From a candidate division KSB1 bacterium (lineage in GTDB: Bacteria; Zhuqueibacterota; JdFR-76; DREG01), in NCBI GenBank assembly GCA_022566355.1, contig JADFJB010000103.1:1-17066 (forward strand): a stretch of 17,066 nucleotides of DNA, given 5' to 3'. Shown piece after piece: positions 1-7,744 of this stretch. Made by a program: the position numbers and the translations under genes. Positions within the stretch are counted from its first letter, which is position 1; each line of letters begins with the position of its first letter. The notes under the pieces are model-generated. The model made no database searches. It was not told where the DNA came from and saw only the letters and a program-made list of their open reading frames with translations.

Positions 1-161
1 ATGATTGAATGCAACCATCTGCTCACCTATTTTCCTCTATTGTCCAAAAAGCAAATTATTGATTGTGGTTTACAAAATTATAACTACCTTAAACTTTTTA
101 GGCACTTAAACCTGAAGTTTGATAGTTTTAATCTTAAGAAAAATATGCAAACTTATCAGCC

Positions 162-210
162 TTCAACTCCACTCAGGCCGCTGAATTTATCCATGGTGAG
201 TGGAGTCGAA
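162..210. repeat. Imperfect palindromic intergenic repeat
   Basis: The 14-nt arms TTCAACTCCACTCA (162-175) and TGAGTGGAGTCGAA (197-210) are complementary at 13 of 14 positions around a 21-nt spacer, so the transcript could form a hairpin just before the first gene. Arms of the form TTCGACTCCACTCA resemble short palindromic elements scattered between genes in many Bacteroidota-like genomes; that resemblance is from memory. It lies 19 nt before the preferred start of the downstream gene. Confidence 0.6.
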
Positions 211-229
211 CCATGAGCGTACTAAACTT

Positions 230-1306
230 ATGAACTCTCACCTCATCAAAATCCTGGTTTTAGGCTGCGGCAACATGGGCTCATCACACGCGAGAGCTTA
301 TAAAAACCTGGATGGATTCCAGATTGTCGGGCTCATTGCCAGAAGTCCGGATAGACGAAATCCTCTTGCCAAAGAATTAGGTGATATCGCTCAATTCGAT
401 AACGTGGATAACGCCATCGAATCTTCCCGGGCAAATGCAATCGCAATCTGCACTTATCCTGACAGTCATCATGAATTTGCGATCAAATGTCTCAATGCCG
501 GTTTACATGTTTTCATCGAAAAGCCAATTGCCGAGACAGTTGAGCAGGCGAGGGAAGTGACAACCCTTGCCGAGCAAAAAGGCAAAAAAGTAGTGGTTGG
601 TTATATTTTACGCCATCATCCGGCCTGGATTCAGTTTATTGAACTCGCTCAAACTTTAGGCAAACCGCTGGTGATGCGAATGAATCTAAATCAACAAAGT
701 AAAAGTGATGAATGGATTACGCACAAAAAACTAATGCAATCTATGTCACCTATTGTCGATTGCGGGGTGCACTATGTGGATGTCATGTGCCAAATGACCC
801 GCAGTAAGCCAATACAAGTTCAGGCAATCGGCGCTCGTTTAACCGACGAAATCGATACGGAAATGTACAACTACGGCCAATTGCAAGTGATTTTTGAAGA
901 TAAATCCGTAGGTTGGTATGAAGCCGGTTGGGGTCCGATGATGAGCGAAACAGCCTATTTCGTCAAAGATGTGATTGGACCAAAAGGATGTGTCAGCATC
1001 GTTGAACCTCAGGATGATCGTGAAAATTCTTCTGAGATAGATTCCCATACCAAAGTTTCTGCTTTGAAAAAACATTCTGCTGTATTAAATTACAAGGGTG
1101 AATTTGAACAAAAGGATATTCTTATCGATGTCAGCGACGAACCGGACCACCAGGAGTTGTGTAACCGGGAACAATCTTTTTTTCTCAAGGCAATTCGGGG
1201 AAATGTAGATTTAACGGATCACTTAAATGATGCAATAAATAGTTTGCGAATTGTTCTGGCAGCAGATGAATCAATTCGAACCGGACAGGTTGTTAAATTA
1301 ATGTGA
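230..1306 (+). CDS. Gfo/Idh/MocA family oxidoreductase, cytoplasmic
   Basis: This is an NAD(P)-dependent sugar or polyol dehydrogenase of the Gfo/Idh/MocA family (358 residues from this start). An N-terminal Rossmann fold is marked by GCGNMG at residues 12-17 and the family motif EKP at 97-99. The C-terminal substrate domain carries the expected Asp177...His181 pair (DCGVH). There is no signal peptide or Tat motif, so it should act in the cytoplasm, unlike the two exported relatives in this window. I chose ATG 230 because the upstream in-frame GTG at 200 would add ten residues encoded by the arm of a palindromic repeat, and family members start just before the first beta strand (HLIKILVLG). 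No good Shine-Dalgarno is visible. The substrate cannot be named; oxidation or reduction of a 3-keto sugar is an inference from the downstream DUF1080 gene. Confidence 0.9.
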   Translation: MNSHLIKILVLGCGNMGSSHARAYKNLDGFQIVGLIARSPDRRNPLAKELGDIAQFDNVDNAIESSRANAIAICTYPDSHHEFAIKCLNAGLHVFIEKPIAETVEQAREVTTLAEQKGKKVVVGYILRHHPAWIQFIELAQTLGKPLVMRMNLNQQSKSDEWITHKKLMQSMSPIVDCGVHYVDVMCQMTRSKPIQVQAIGARLTDEIDTEMYNYGQLQVIFEDKSVGWYEAGWGPMMSETAYFVKDVIGPKGCVSIVEPQDDRENSSEIDSHTKVSALKKHSAVLNYKGEFEQKDILIDVSDEPDHQELCNREQSFFLKAIRGNVDLTDHLNDAINSLRIVLAADESIRTGQVVKLM

Positions 1307-1323
1307 GAATGAAACAAAGTAGA

Positions 1324-1395
1324 CAGAGGAACAAAGGCACAAAGTAACAGAGGCACAAAGCAAAAAAGTGACGAAGGAGCAAAGGCATAAAGAAT
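1324..1395. repeat. Degenerate tandem repeat, three 24-bp units
   Basis: Three A/G-rich units of 24 bp (1324-1347, 1348-1371, 1372-1395) share the pattern c-GAGG-x-ACAAAG followed by another A-rich half ending in AAAG. A partial unit precedes them. The reverse strand reads as long Leu/Cys/Ser/Phe open frames, a typical artefact of this repeat type, so I see it as non-coding. Confidence 0.6.
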
Positions 1396-1400
1396 AATAG

Positions 1401-1457
1401 CCCAGGAATTTATTCCTGGGTGAACGAAACAAAAAAAATGTAAAGTCCCGAAGGGAC
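1401..1457. repeat. Two-hairpin intergenic repeat
   Basis: A perfect 9-bp inverted repeat, CCCAGGAAT/ATTCCTGGG (1401-1409 and 1412-1420, 2-nt loop), is followed 24 nt later by a 5-bp hairpin GTCCC-GAA-GGGAC (1445-1457). The paired arrangement, with a run of A between, looks like a known class of dispersed two-hairpin elements. Neither hairpin is followed by a T-tract, so neither is a convincing terminator. Confidence 0.5.
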
Positions 1458-1511
1458 GGATGAAAAAACGAGGAACAAAAGTAAAAATCAAAAATAATCA
1501 TCAACTACCTG

Positions 1512-1553
1512 TCATTGCGAGGAGTCCCGATCTGTCGGGATGACGAAGCAATC
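1512..1553. repeat. Palindromic repeat, ATTGCGAGGAG type
   Basis: The element has outer arms ATTGC (1514-1518) and GCAAT (1548-1552) and an inner pair TCCCGA (1525-1530) / TCGGGA (1535-1540). Elements reading 'cattgcgaggag...gacgaagcaat' occur between genes in many unrelated bacteria (general knowledge). It is open in the frame of the following transporter gene and would give a spurious N-terminal extension from a TTG at 1515. Confidence 0.6.
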
Positions 1554-1568
1554 TTATACATTATAGCG

Positions 1569-1574
1569 AAGGAG
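1569..1574 (+). promoter_or_regulatory. Ribosome binding site deciding the transporter start
   Basis: AAGGAG directly abuts the ATG at 1575 (no spacer) but lies 6 nt before an in-frame TTG at 1581. By spacing, TTG 1581 is the better initiation codon; by codon identity, ATG 1575 is. The two products differ by two residues. Confidence 0.5.
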
Positions 1575-2816
1575 ATGCCATTGAAAGGCAAAATTTACGC
1601 ACAACTTAGCGTTATGATGTTTCTGCAATTCTTTATCTGGGGTGCATGGTTTGTTACACTGGGGACATACCTTACGACAATTGGTTTCTCCGGCAGCCAG
1701 ATTGGCTACACTTATTTGATGAACAATATCGGCGCAATACTTTCGCCTTTTTTTATTGGCATGATCGCCGATAGATACTTTTCTTCCGAAAAAGTTTTGG
1801 GCATCTTGCATCTTTTGGGTGGTCTGGTTATCTATTTTGCGTCTGGTATTACAGATATGTGGCCACTGATTATGGGACTCTTTCTCTATAATTTGTGCTA
1901 TATGCCAACTCTTGCACTGGTTAATGCTGTCTCTTTTAATCAAATGGAAAAACCGGATGCACAATTTCCGAAAGTTCGGGTTTGGGGCACTATTGGTTGG
2001 ATCGTCGCCGGTTTGGTCATCACATTTATTCAATTCAATTTCAATAAAGAAGTAGAAGCAAGTTCGGTTCCTCTGAAAATGGCCGCAATCGCTTCAATTC
2101 TAATGGGCTTATATTCTTTCACTTTGCCAAACACGCCTCCTAAAAATGTCGGTAAGGATGTAAGTATAGGAGATATCCTTGGAGTGAAAGCTCTTCGATT
2201 ACTCAAAGACCGCTCCTTTTTAATCTTTGCCATGTGTTCGTTGTTGATCTCCATACCGCTGGCTTTTTATTACAATTTCACAAATATGTTCCTCAACGAT
2301 TTAGGCATGGAAGGCGTTGCGGGCAAACAGACCATGGGTCAGATGTCGGAAGTGATTTTTATGATTTTGATGCCCTGGTTTTTCATTCGTCTCGGAATCA
2401 AAAAAATGCTCCTGATTGGTATGGCTGCCTGGGTGGTTCGCTATGCGTTTTTTGCCTGGGGTGATCTCGGCGGTCTTGTTTGGATGCTTTATTTGGGTAT
2501 TGTTCTGCATGGTATCTGTTATGATTTTTTCTTTGTAACAGGCCAGATTTACGTTGATAAGAAGGCTGATAAGGAAATCCGTGCCAGCGCACAAGGATTT
2601 ATCGCGTTGCTTACCTATGGGGTTGGACTTGGAATCGGTTCAGTACTCTCCGGAAAAATTGTCGACCTGTTTACCACAGATGGAGCCAAAGATTGGACAT
2701 CAATTTGGTGGATGCCCTGTATTTTTGCTGCATTTGTGACGGTTCTGTTTTACTTGCTTTTTAAAGAGAACAATCAGTCTGCGACTGAAACCAGTGCTGA
2801 AACACAAGTTGCATAA
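1575..2816 (+). CDS. NupG-like MFS transporter (nucleoside:H+ symporter family)
   Basis: This is a 413-residue inner-membrane carrier with about twelve hydrophobic segments, related to E. coli NupG/XapB (Nuc_H_symport). Recognisable signatures are LSVMMFLQFFIWGAWFVTLG near residues 11-30, YMPTLALVN at 109-117, and FPKVRVWGTIGW at 131-142, which match the NupG pattern 'FLQ..iWG.W...LG', 'YMPTL.L.N' and 'FP..R.WGTIG'. E. coli NupG transports nucleosides by proton symport. Relatives next to Gfo/Idh and DUF1080 genes may carry sugars or glycosides, so the substrate is open. The start is ATG 1575 or TTG 1581; the further upstream TTG at 1515 lies in a palindromic repeat and is rejected. The next gene starts 11 nt after the stop, so the two are probably co-transcribed. 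Confidence 0.88.
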   Translation: MPLKGKIYAQLSVMMFLQFFIWGAWFVTLGTYLTTIGFSGSQIGYTYLMNNIGAILSPFFIGMIADRYFSSEKVLGILHLLGGLVIYFASGITDMWPLIMGLFLYNLCYMPTLALVNAVSFNQMEKPDAQFPKVRVWGTIGWIVAGLVITFIQFNFNKEVEASSVPLKMAAIASILMGLYSFTLPNTPPKNVGKDVSIGDILGVKALRLLKDRSFLIFAMCSLLISIPLAFYYNFTNMFLNDLGMEGVAGKQTMGQMSEVIFMILMPWFFIRLGIKKMLLIGMAAWVVRYAFFAWGDLGGLVWMLYLGIVLHGICYDFFFVTGQIYVDKKADKEIRASAQGFIALLTYGVGLGIGSVLSGKIVDLFTTDGAKDWTSIWWMPCIFAAFVTVLFYLLFKENNQSATETSAETQVA

Positions 2817-2827
2817 GGTGCACATTC

Positions 2828-4099
2828 ATGTTAGAAAATCCATTGTTTAGTCGTCGAAAATTTATTAAAACATCGCTTGCGACCGCAGCCGCATTTACTA
2901 TTGTTCCGCGCCATGTTCTCGGGGGCCCCGGTTTTATAGCACCCAGCGATCAATTGACAAAAGCGATTATTGGAGTAGGAGGGATGGGATCAGCCCATAT
3001 AAACTATCCTTACTTCAAGCTGTTAGCCGTGTGCGATGTCGATGAAAATCACTTAAAATCTGCTTTGGTACGTGCAGGTAAAGATGTAACCGGCTATAAA
3101 GATTTTCGTGAAGTTTTGGAACGCCCGGATATTGATGTCATCACTATTGCAACACCGCCGCACTGGCATGCATTGATGTCCATTGCCGCTGCACAGGCAG
3201 GCAAAGATATTTGGTGTGAAAAACCGATGACCCGGACAATCGGAGAGGGCAGGAAAGTCATCGAAGCGGTGCAAAAAAATGGCAGGATTTTTCGTATCAA
3301 TACCTGGTTCCGGTTCCGCAGTAATTATTATGGTTTCGGCACTCCGGTAAAACCCATCAAAAAATTGGTTGATAGTGGTATGTTGGGTTGGCCGTTAAAA
3401 ATAACAGTGAGTGCAAATACCGGCTTCGCCTGGAAATTTTTCTGGAGTGGGAAAACTCATATGCAACCCGAATGGACGCCGCAGGAATTGGATTACGACA
3501 ACTGGTTAGGACCGGCGCCCTATAAGCCCTATAATCCTCATAGGGTGCACCAAACTTTTCGGGGATATTGGGATTATGACGGCGGCGGACTGGGAGATAT
3601 GGGTCAGCATTATTTGGATCCGGTTCAATACATTTTAGGGAAGGATGATACCAGTCCTGTCGAAATCGAAGCGGATGCACCCCAGGCACATCCGGATGCG
3701 GTGGGATCGTGGCGTCTAATCTGGATGAAATACGCCGATGGTTGTGAGATTATACTGGATGGGGAAGCCAAAGAAGAAAATACCCCGTTTATCGAAGGCC
3801 CTAATGGAAAACTATACAAAGACTTTAAGTCGGACATTCCTAAATTGAAAGAAAAATTAGCGGCCTTTCCGGATCCTGAACCGCAATTAACAGACTTTTA
3901 CCAGGCGGTACAAAATCGACAAAAATTTACTCTAAATGAAGAAAATGCCCATCGCTCTGCTACCTTGATTAATTTAGGTAAAATTGCCGTTCGCCTGGGG
4001 CGAAAGCTCTATTTTGACCCGGTGAAACAAGAGTTTATAAACGATGATCTAGCGAACCGGCTCATCAATCAACCTATGCGAGCGCCTTGGGTGCTATAA
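2828..4099 (+). CDS. Tat-exported Gfo/Idh/MocA family oxidoreductase
   Basis: This is a 423-residue NAD(P)-dependent oxidoreductase. A twin-arginine signal occupies the N-terminus (SRRKFIKTSLATAAAF, Arg9-Arg10), so the folded enzyme with bound cofactor is expected outside the inner membrane. The Rossmann motif GVGGMG is at residues 49-54, EKP at 131-133, and the substrate-domain pair Asp257...His261 in GDMGQH. The W/Y-rich middle (NWLGPAPYKPYNPHRVHQTF) is typical of the exported branch common in Planctomycetota and Bacteroidota; related members act as glycosidases (GH109) or sugar oxidoreductases. A GGTG Shine-Dalgarno-like element overlaps the preceding stop region, 7 nt before the ATG. It is probably translated from the same mRNA as the transporter upstream and the DUF1080 lipoprotein downstream. 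Oxidation of a glycoside at C3 is inferred from context. Confidence 0.9.
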   Translation: MLENPLFSRRKFIKTSLATAAAFTIVPRHVLGGPGFIAPSDQLTKAIIGVGGMGSAHINYPYFKLLAVCDVDENHLKSALVRAGKDVTGYKDFREVLERPDIDVITIATPPHWHALMSIAAAQAGKDIWCEKPMTRTIGEGRKVIEAVQKNGRIFRINTWFRFRSNYYGFGTPVKPIKKLVDSGMLGWPLKITVSANTGFAWKFFWSGKTHMQPEWTPQELDYDNWLGPAPYKPYNPHRVHQTFRGYWDYDGGGLGDMGQHYLDPVQYILGKDDTSPVEIEADAPQAHPDAVGSWRLIWMKYADGCEIILDGEAKEENTPFIEGPNGKLYKDFKSDIPKLKEKLAAFPDPEPQLTDFYQAVQNRQKFTLNEENAHRSATLINLGKIAVRLGRKLYFDPVKQEFINDDLANRLINQPMRAPWVL

Positions 4100-4108
4100 A
4101 GATTTTTT

Positions 4109-4134
4109 GACTGGATTGACAGGATGAACAAGAT
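4109..4134. repeat. Short dispersed-type repeat
   Basis: Two imperfect 9-mers, GGATTGACA (4113-4121) and GGATGAACA (4122-4130), stand in tandem within the 41-nt gap. The pattern 'ggattgacaggatgaac' is a recurrent non-coding sequence in environmental bacterial genomes, from memory. It occupies the place where a ribosome binding site would be expected, and none is clear. Confidence 0.35.
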
Positions 4135-4140
4135 AAAGAT

Positions 4141-7100
4141 ATGAGAATAATTTTACGCGGATTCACAATTATATTTTTTAGTTTAATTTTATACAGCTGT
4201 ACGGCGAACAGGAGTGAATTAACTTCAACTTCCGCTACAAAAGGATTCACAATTGAAAAACTGATATCTCGTTTACCTGCCCGCGATGATTTTGAAAGAG
4301 AGTATCTCTTTGGTTCTATTATCAGATTTGGCTCCGCTGGAATTCAGCAGATTTGCCTAAAACTAGATACAGAAGACGATACCCAGGCTCAATTAGCTTT
4401 GAATGGATTGGCCACTTATGTAACTCGTCCAAATGCAGAAAACGAAAGAAAACTCTTCACTAAAGGAATTGGGGTTGCATTAAAGTCAAGCTCAAATTTC
4501 AATATCAGCGCCTTCCTCATTCGGCAATTGCAGTTTGCCGGTGGCGATGAATCAGTCGAATTATTAGCAAAATATTTGACCGATAATAGACTTTGTGAAC
4601 CGGCAACCCGGGCGCTTCTAAGTATAGGCACACCCAAGGCTGAAAAGGGTTTCATCAAAACATTATCAAAAATCAACGCTTCAAATCGCATAACCATCAT
4701 AAAAGCATTGGGTGAATTTCGCAGTCAAAGCGCTGTAAGCCAAATTCGCGAATATGCAAACAGCAATAATCGAGATCTAAAAATGGCGAGTTTGTATGCC
4801 CTCGCAAATATCGGCGATTCTGCTTCTAAAGATATTCTTGATAAAAATTTGAGCGAATCATCTGGTTTTGAAAAAGCGAAAATCAATTCCTTATTCCTCT
4901 TGTTTGCGCAAAGATTGGCAGAAAATGGTCATAAAGATATGAGCGTCGAAATTTGTCGACAATTGATGCAAAGAGAAAATACTGAAACGAATATTCAAAC
5001 TGCCGCTTTGGGCACATTAGTCGATGTTCTGGGTGAAGCTGCTCAACCAGATTTATTGTCAGCAGTAGATAGTAATCAGAAAGCATTACAAATAGGGGCA
5101 ATCGATCTTGCCAACAAAATTAAGGGCCCAAATCAAACTGCACAATGGGTGGAAATAATCGATCAAGTGAGGCCTGATATTAGCGCAAGAATTTTGCAAA
5201 TGTTGGGAGAACGCGGTGACATTTCTGCTTTGCCGTCTATCCAAAAAGCCATGAGAAGTGACAATCAAATCATTCAAATAGCAGCCATTCAATCTGCGGT
5301 AAAGTTAGGCGGGTCAAGTGCGATCCCTGGTCTTTTGAATACTTTTAAGCGCTCTCAAGATTCTGAAATCATCCAAACGATCCAGGATCAGTTACTGTAT
5401 CTTCCTGGAACCGAAATCGTTCGACTGGCAGTTGAAACACTGCCAGGATCTACACCAAAAGTAAAAATTGCCATTCTTGAGTTCCTGGCGGCGCGAAATG
5501 CCAGAAATTACTCCGAATTGGTTTTTCGACAAATCAGCCAAAGTGAACCTGAAGTTCAAATTGCTGCGATCAAAGCACTGGAAAGCTTAGCTAGTGCGCA
5601 AGACTTGCCGAGGTTGATAGATGTATTACTCACTTCAGAAAACAATGTGCTGCAATCAACGTTGCAAAAAACCATTGCAGCGCTGGTTAAAAAAAGCCCC
5701 GATTCTCAAGAGCAGCAATCATATCTTCTAACTAAACTCGAAGGCGCTTCTGCTGATCAGAAGAAACACCTGTTGCCGGTGATCGGAAGGATTGGTGGAG
5801 AATCGGCAGTCAGCGTAGTTGCTGGAGAAACACAAAATATGGATCCTGGCATCAAGGATGCAGCCATCCGAGCCCTGGCTGATTGGCCGGATGAAAGTGC
5901 CATCGATCCATTATTTAAAATTGCGAGTTCAGAAGATAGCTTGACTTATCATGTTCTGGCGTTGCGAGCATGTGCCCGAATTGCCGGCGTCTCTGATTTG
6001 TCTGCAGAAAAGAAAATCGATATTTATAACAAAATTCTTGCAACTGCAAAACGTCCGGATGAAAAGAAACTGGCTTTGGCTGGTTTAGCAGAAATCAAAC
6101 AAACAGAATCTCTGCGAACATTAACGTCTTACCTTGCCAATAACGATTTAAGTCTGGAAGCGTCATTGGCAGCTATTAATGTTTCTTCGGAATATCATCC
6201 GGAAAACGGTGAATTAGGCGGTTCTGAAATTGCCATGGCGTTTATCGAAGAAATGGTAGAACCGGACATTCATTTTCAATTAAAGAAAATCATTGAGCAG
6301 GACAATCTGAATCGACCTCCGAAAGGATTTACTTCCTTGTTTAATGGCATCGATTTAAGTGGTTGGAAAGGCCTGGTTGAAAATCCAGTCAAACGGGCAA
6401 AAATGAGTAGAGAAGAATTGGCCCGGACACAAGTAAAAGCAGACAGCATCATGAATGTCCACTGGCGCGTGGAAGATGGAATTCTGCTTTTCGATGGCGA
6501 GGGCTTTAATCACCTGTGCACCAGGAAAGATTATGGCGATTTCGAAATGCTGGTCGACTGGAAAATCGAAAAGAATGGTGACAGCGGCTTGTATTTGCGT
6601 GGATCGCCGCAAGTGCAGATCTGGGATCCGGAACAATGGCAAGTAGGTTCCGGTGGATTATACAACAACCAAAAAGGCCCCAGTAAGCCATCCGTAATAG
6701 CGGATATGCCGATTGGAGAGTGGAATACATTTCGTATAAAAATGATCGGTGACCGGGTCACCATTCACCTCAATGATCTTCTGGTTGTTGACAATGTCGT
6801 CTTGGAAAATTACTGGGAACGGGATAAACCGATTTATGCCACAGGACAAATTGAACTGCAGACGCATGACAGTCCGGTATATTTCAGGAATATCTATATC
6901 CGCGAAATTCCTCGGCAAGAACCGTTATTCGAAGGCGACCTTTTCAATGGCAAAGATCTAAGCGGATGGCAGCCGATTGGCAGTCCGGAGGGAAGTTGGC
7001 AAGTAGAAGATGGTGTCCTGTTTACCGATGGCAAGGGCGGAGGTTGGCTTTCTACCACTCAAGAATTTGCCAACTTCAAATTGGAATTGGAATTTCGTGT

Positions 7101-7512
7101 TCCAGATGGCGGCAACAGCGGTGTATTCCTGCGAGCGCCTCACGAAGGCGATCCTGCTTATACTGGCATGGAAGTCCAGGTGTTGGATGACTATGCCGAA
7201 AAATATGCGAAGCTAAGGCCCTGGCAATATACTGGCAGCGTTTATGCGGTTCAGGCGCCTTCTTCCCGAGCCAGTAAAAAAGCCAACGAATGGCAAAAAA
7301 TGATCATTATTTGTAATGGCCCAAAAGTGACCGTCGTCCTGAATGACATTGAAATCATCAACACAAATTTGATCGATCATTTGGAAAAGGCACGAACCAA
7401 TCCTGGGATAAAGAGGCGAAAGGGTTACATTGGGTTACAAAACCATAGCACGAAGATTGAATATCGAAATATTAGATTGCAGGAGTTGGAGTTAGTCACT
7501 TCAGATAATTAA
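4141..7512 (+). CDS. HEAT-repeat lipoprotein with two DUF1080 (3-keto-disaccharide hydrolase) domains
   Basis: This is a 1123-residue predicted lipoprotein. The N-terminal hydrophobic segment ends in the lipobox LYSC, with Cys20 as the lipidation site. Residues from about 50 to 715 are a long run of HEAT-like helical pairs (phrases such as 'IIKALGEFRSQSAVSQI', 'AIQSAVKLGGSSAIPGLL' and 'AIRALADWPDESAIDPL' repeat with roughly 30-40 residue spacing). Two consecutive DUF1080 domains follow: about 729-924 (SLFNGIDLSGWKGL, WRVEDGILLFDG, GDSGLYLRGSPQVQIWD) and about 928-1117 (LFNGKDLSGWQPIG, WQVEDGVLFTDG, GNSGVFLRAP, GMEVQVLDD). DUF1080 is a concanavalin-like fold now named 3-keto-disaccharide hydrolase. 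The protein should sit on the periplasmic or outer face. It lies 41 nt after the Tat-exported oxidoreductase, which could supply 3-keto-glycosides. The HEAT region may be a scaffold or carbohydrate-binding platform (inference). Confidence 0.9.
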   Translation: MRIILRGFTIIFFSLILYSCTANRSELTSTSATKGFTIEKLISRLPARDDFEREYLFGSIIRFGSAGIQQICLKLDTEDDTQAQLALNGLATYVTRPNAENERKLFTKGIGVALKSSSNFNISAFLIRQLQFAGGDESVELLAKYLTDNRLCEPATRALLSIGTPKAEKGFIKTLSKINASNRITIIKALGEFRSQSAVSQIREYANSNNRDLKMASLYALANIGDSASKDILDKNLSESSGFEKAKINSLFLLFAQRLAENGHKDMSVEICRQLMQRENTETNIQTAALGTLVDVLGEAAQPDLLSAVDSNQKALQIGAIDLANKIKGPNQTAQWVEIIDQVRPDISARILQMLGERGDISALPSIQKAMRSDNQIIQIAAIQSAVKLGGSSAIPGLLNTFKRSQDSEIIQTIQDQLLYLPGTEIVRLAVETLPGSTPKVKIAILEFLAARNARNYSELVFRQISQSEPEVQIAAIKALESLASAQDLPRLIDVLLTSENNVLQSTLQKTIAALVKKSPDSQEQQSYLLTKLEGASADQKKHLLPVIGRIGGESAVSVVAGETQNMDPGIKDAAIRALADWPDESAIDPLFKIASSEDSLTYHVLALRACARIAGVSDLSAEKKIDIYNKILATAKRPDEKKLALAGLAEIKQTESLRTLTSYLANNDLSLEASLAAINVSSEYHPENGELGGSEIAMAFIEEMVEPDIHFQLKKIIEQDNLNRPPKGFTSLFNGIDLSGWKGLVENPVKRAKMSREELARTQVKADSIMNVHWRVEDGILLFDGEGFNHLCTRKDYGDFEMLVDWKIEKNGDSGLYLRGSPQVQIWDPEQWQVGSGGLYNNQKGPSKPSVIADMPIGEWNTFRIKMIGDRVTIHLNDLLVVDNVVLENYWERDKPIYATGQIELQTHDSPVYFRNIYIREIPRQEPLFEGDLFNGKDLSGWQPIGSPEGSWQVEDGVLFTDGKGGGWLSTTQEFANFKLELEFRVPDGGNSGVFLRAPHEGDPAYTGMEVQVLDDYAEKYAKLRPWQYTGSVYAVQAPSSRASKKANEWQKMIIICNGPKVTVVLNDIEIINTNLIDHLEKARTNPGIKRRKGYIGLQNHSTKIEYRNIRLQELELVTSDN

Positions 7513-7710
7513 CTTGGATAATTCATGAATTGCAGTTTTAAGCTTAAAAATTCCTAATTGTCTAATGGGAAGGATCTATTTCCGAATGTTAAAAAATGCT
7601 GAATATTAAGTTAAAGGTTAAACCAAGGACTATAATTGGCCAAAACTTAATAACCCATAATGAGTAAAACAACCACGACAAATCCATAAACCTTCAAACC
7701 AAGCCAATAT

Positions 7711-7720
7711 TGTCATGACA
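7711..7720. promoter_or_regulatory. Perfect 10-bp palindrome upstream of the C39-like gene
   Basis: TGTCATGACA is a perfect palindrome 11 nt before the Shine-Dalgarno of the broken peptidase gene, so it would lie in a promoter or leader. It could be an operator half-site pair, but it is short and appears once. The rest of the gap 7513-7744 shows no gene. Confidence 0.2.
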
Positions 7721-7731
7721 TAAAATTTATT

Positions 7732-7740
7732 AAGGAGGTG
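7732..7740 (+). promoter_or_regulatory. Strong Shine-Dalgarno sequence
   Basis: AAGGAGGTG is a near-complete match to the 16S rRNA anti-Shine-Dalgarno, ending 4 nt before ATG 7745. It is the best ribosome binding site on the + strand of the window, which makes the start of the following broken gene certain. Confidence 0.75.
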
Positions 7741-7744
7741 AGCA

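Noticed and set aside
1-216. 71-codon open frame at the left edge
   Set aside because: It has no family signature, runs into the palindromic repeat (ending in PLNLSMVSGVEP, a repeat-derived tail), and has AT-rich non-coding-like composition. It could be a truncated gene end, but nothing supports this.
1324-1457. CRISPR-like array
   Set aside because: The 24-bp units are contiguous and degenerate with no unique spacers, and no cas gene is near.
1219-1504. Minus-strand open frames rich in Phe/Leu/Cys/Ser
   Set aside because: They are translations of the 24-bp tandem repeat and the hairpin elements between the first two genes.
1515-1574. N-terminal extension of the transporter from TTG 1515
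   Set aside because: The extension is encoded by the ATTGCGAGGAG palindromic repeat, and family members start just before the LSVMMFLQ helix.
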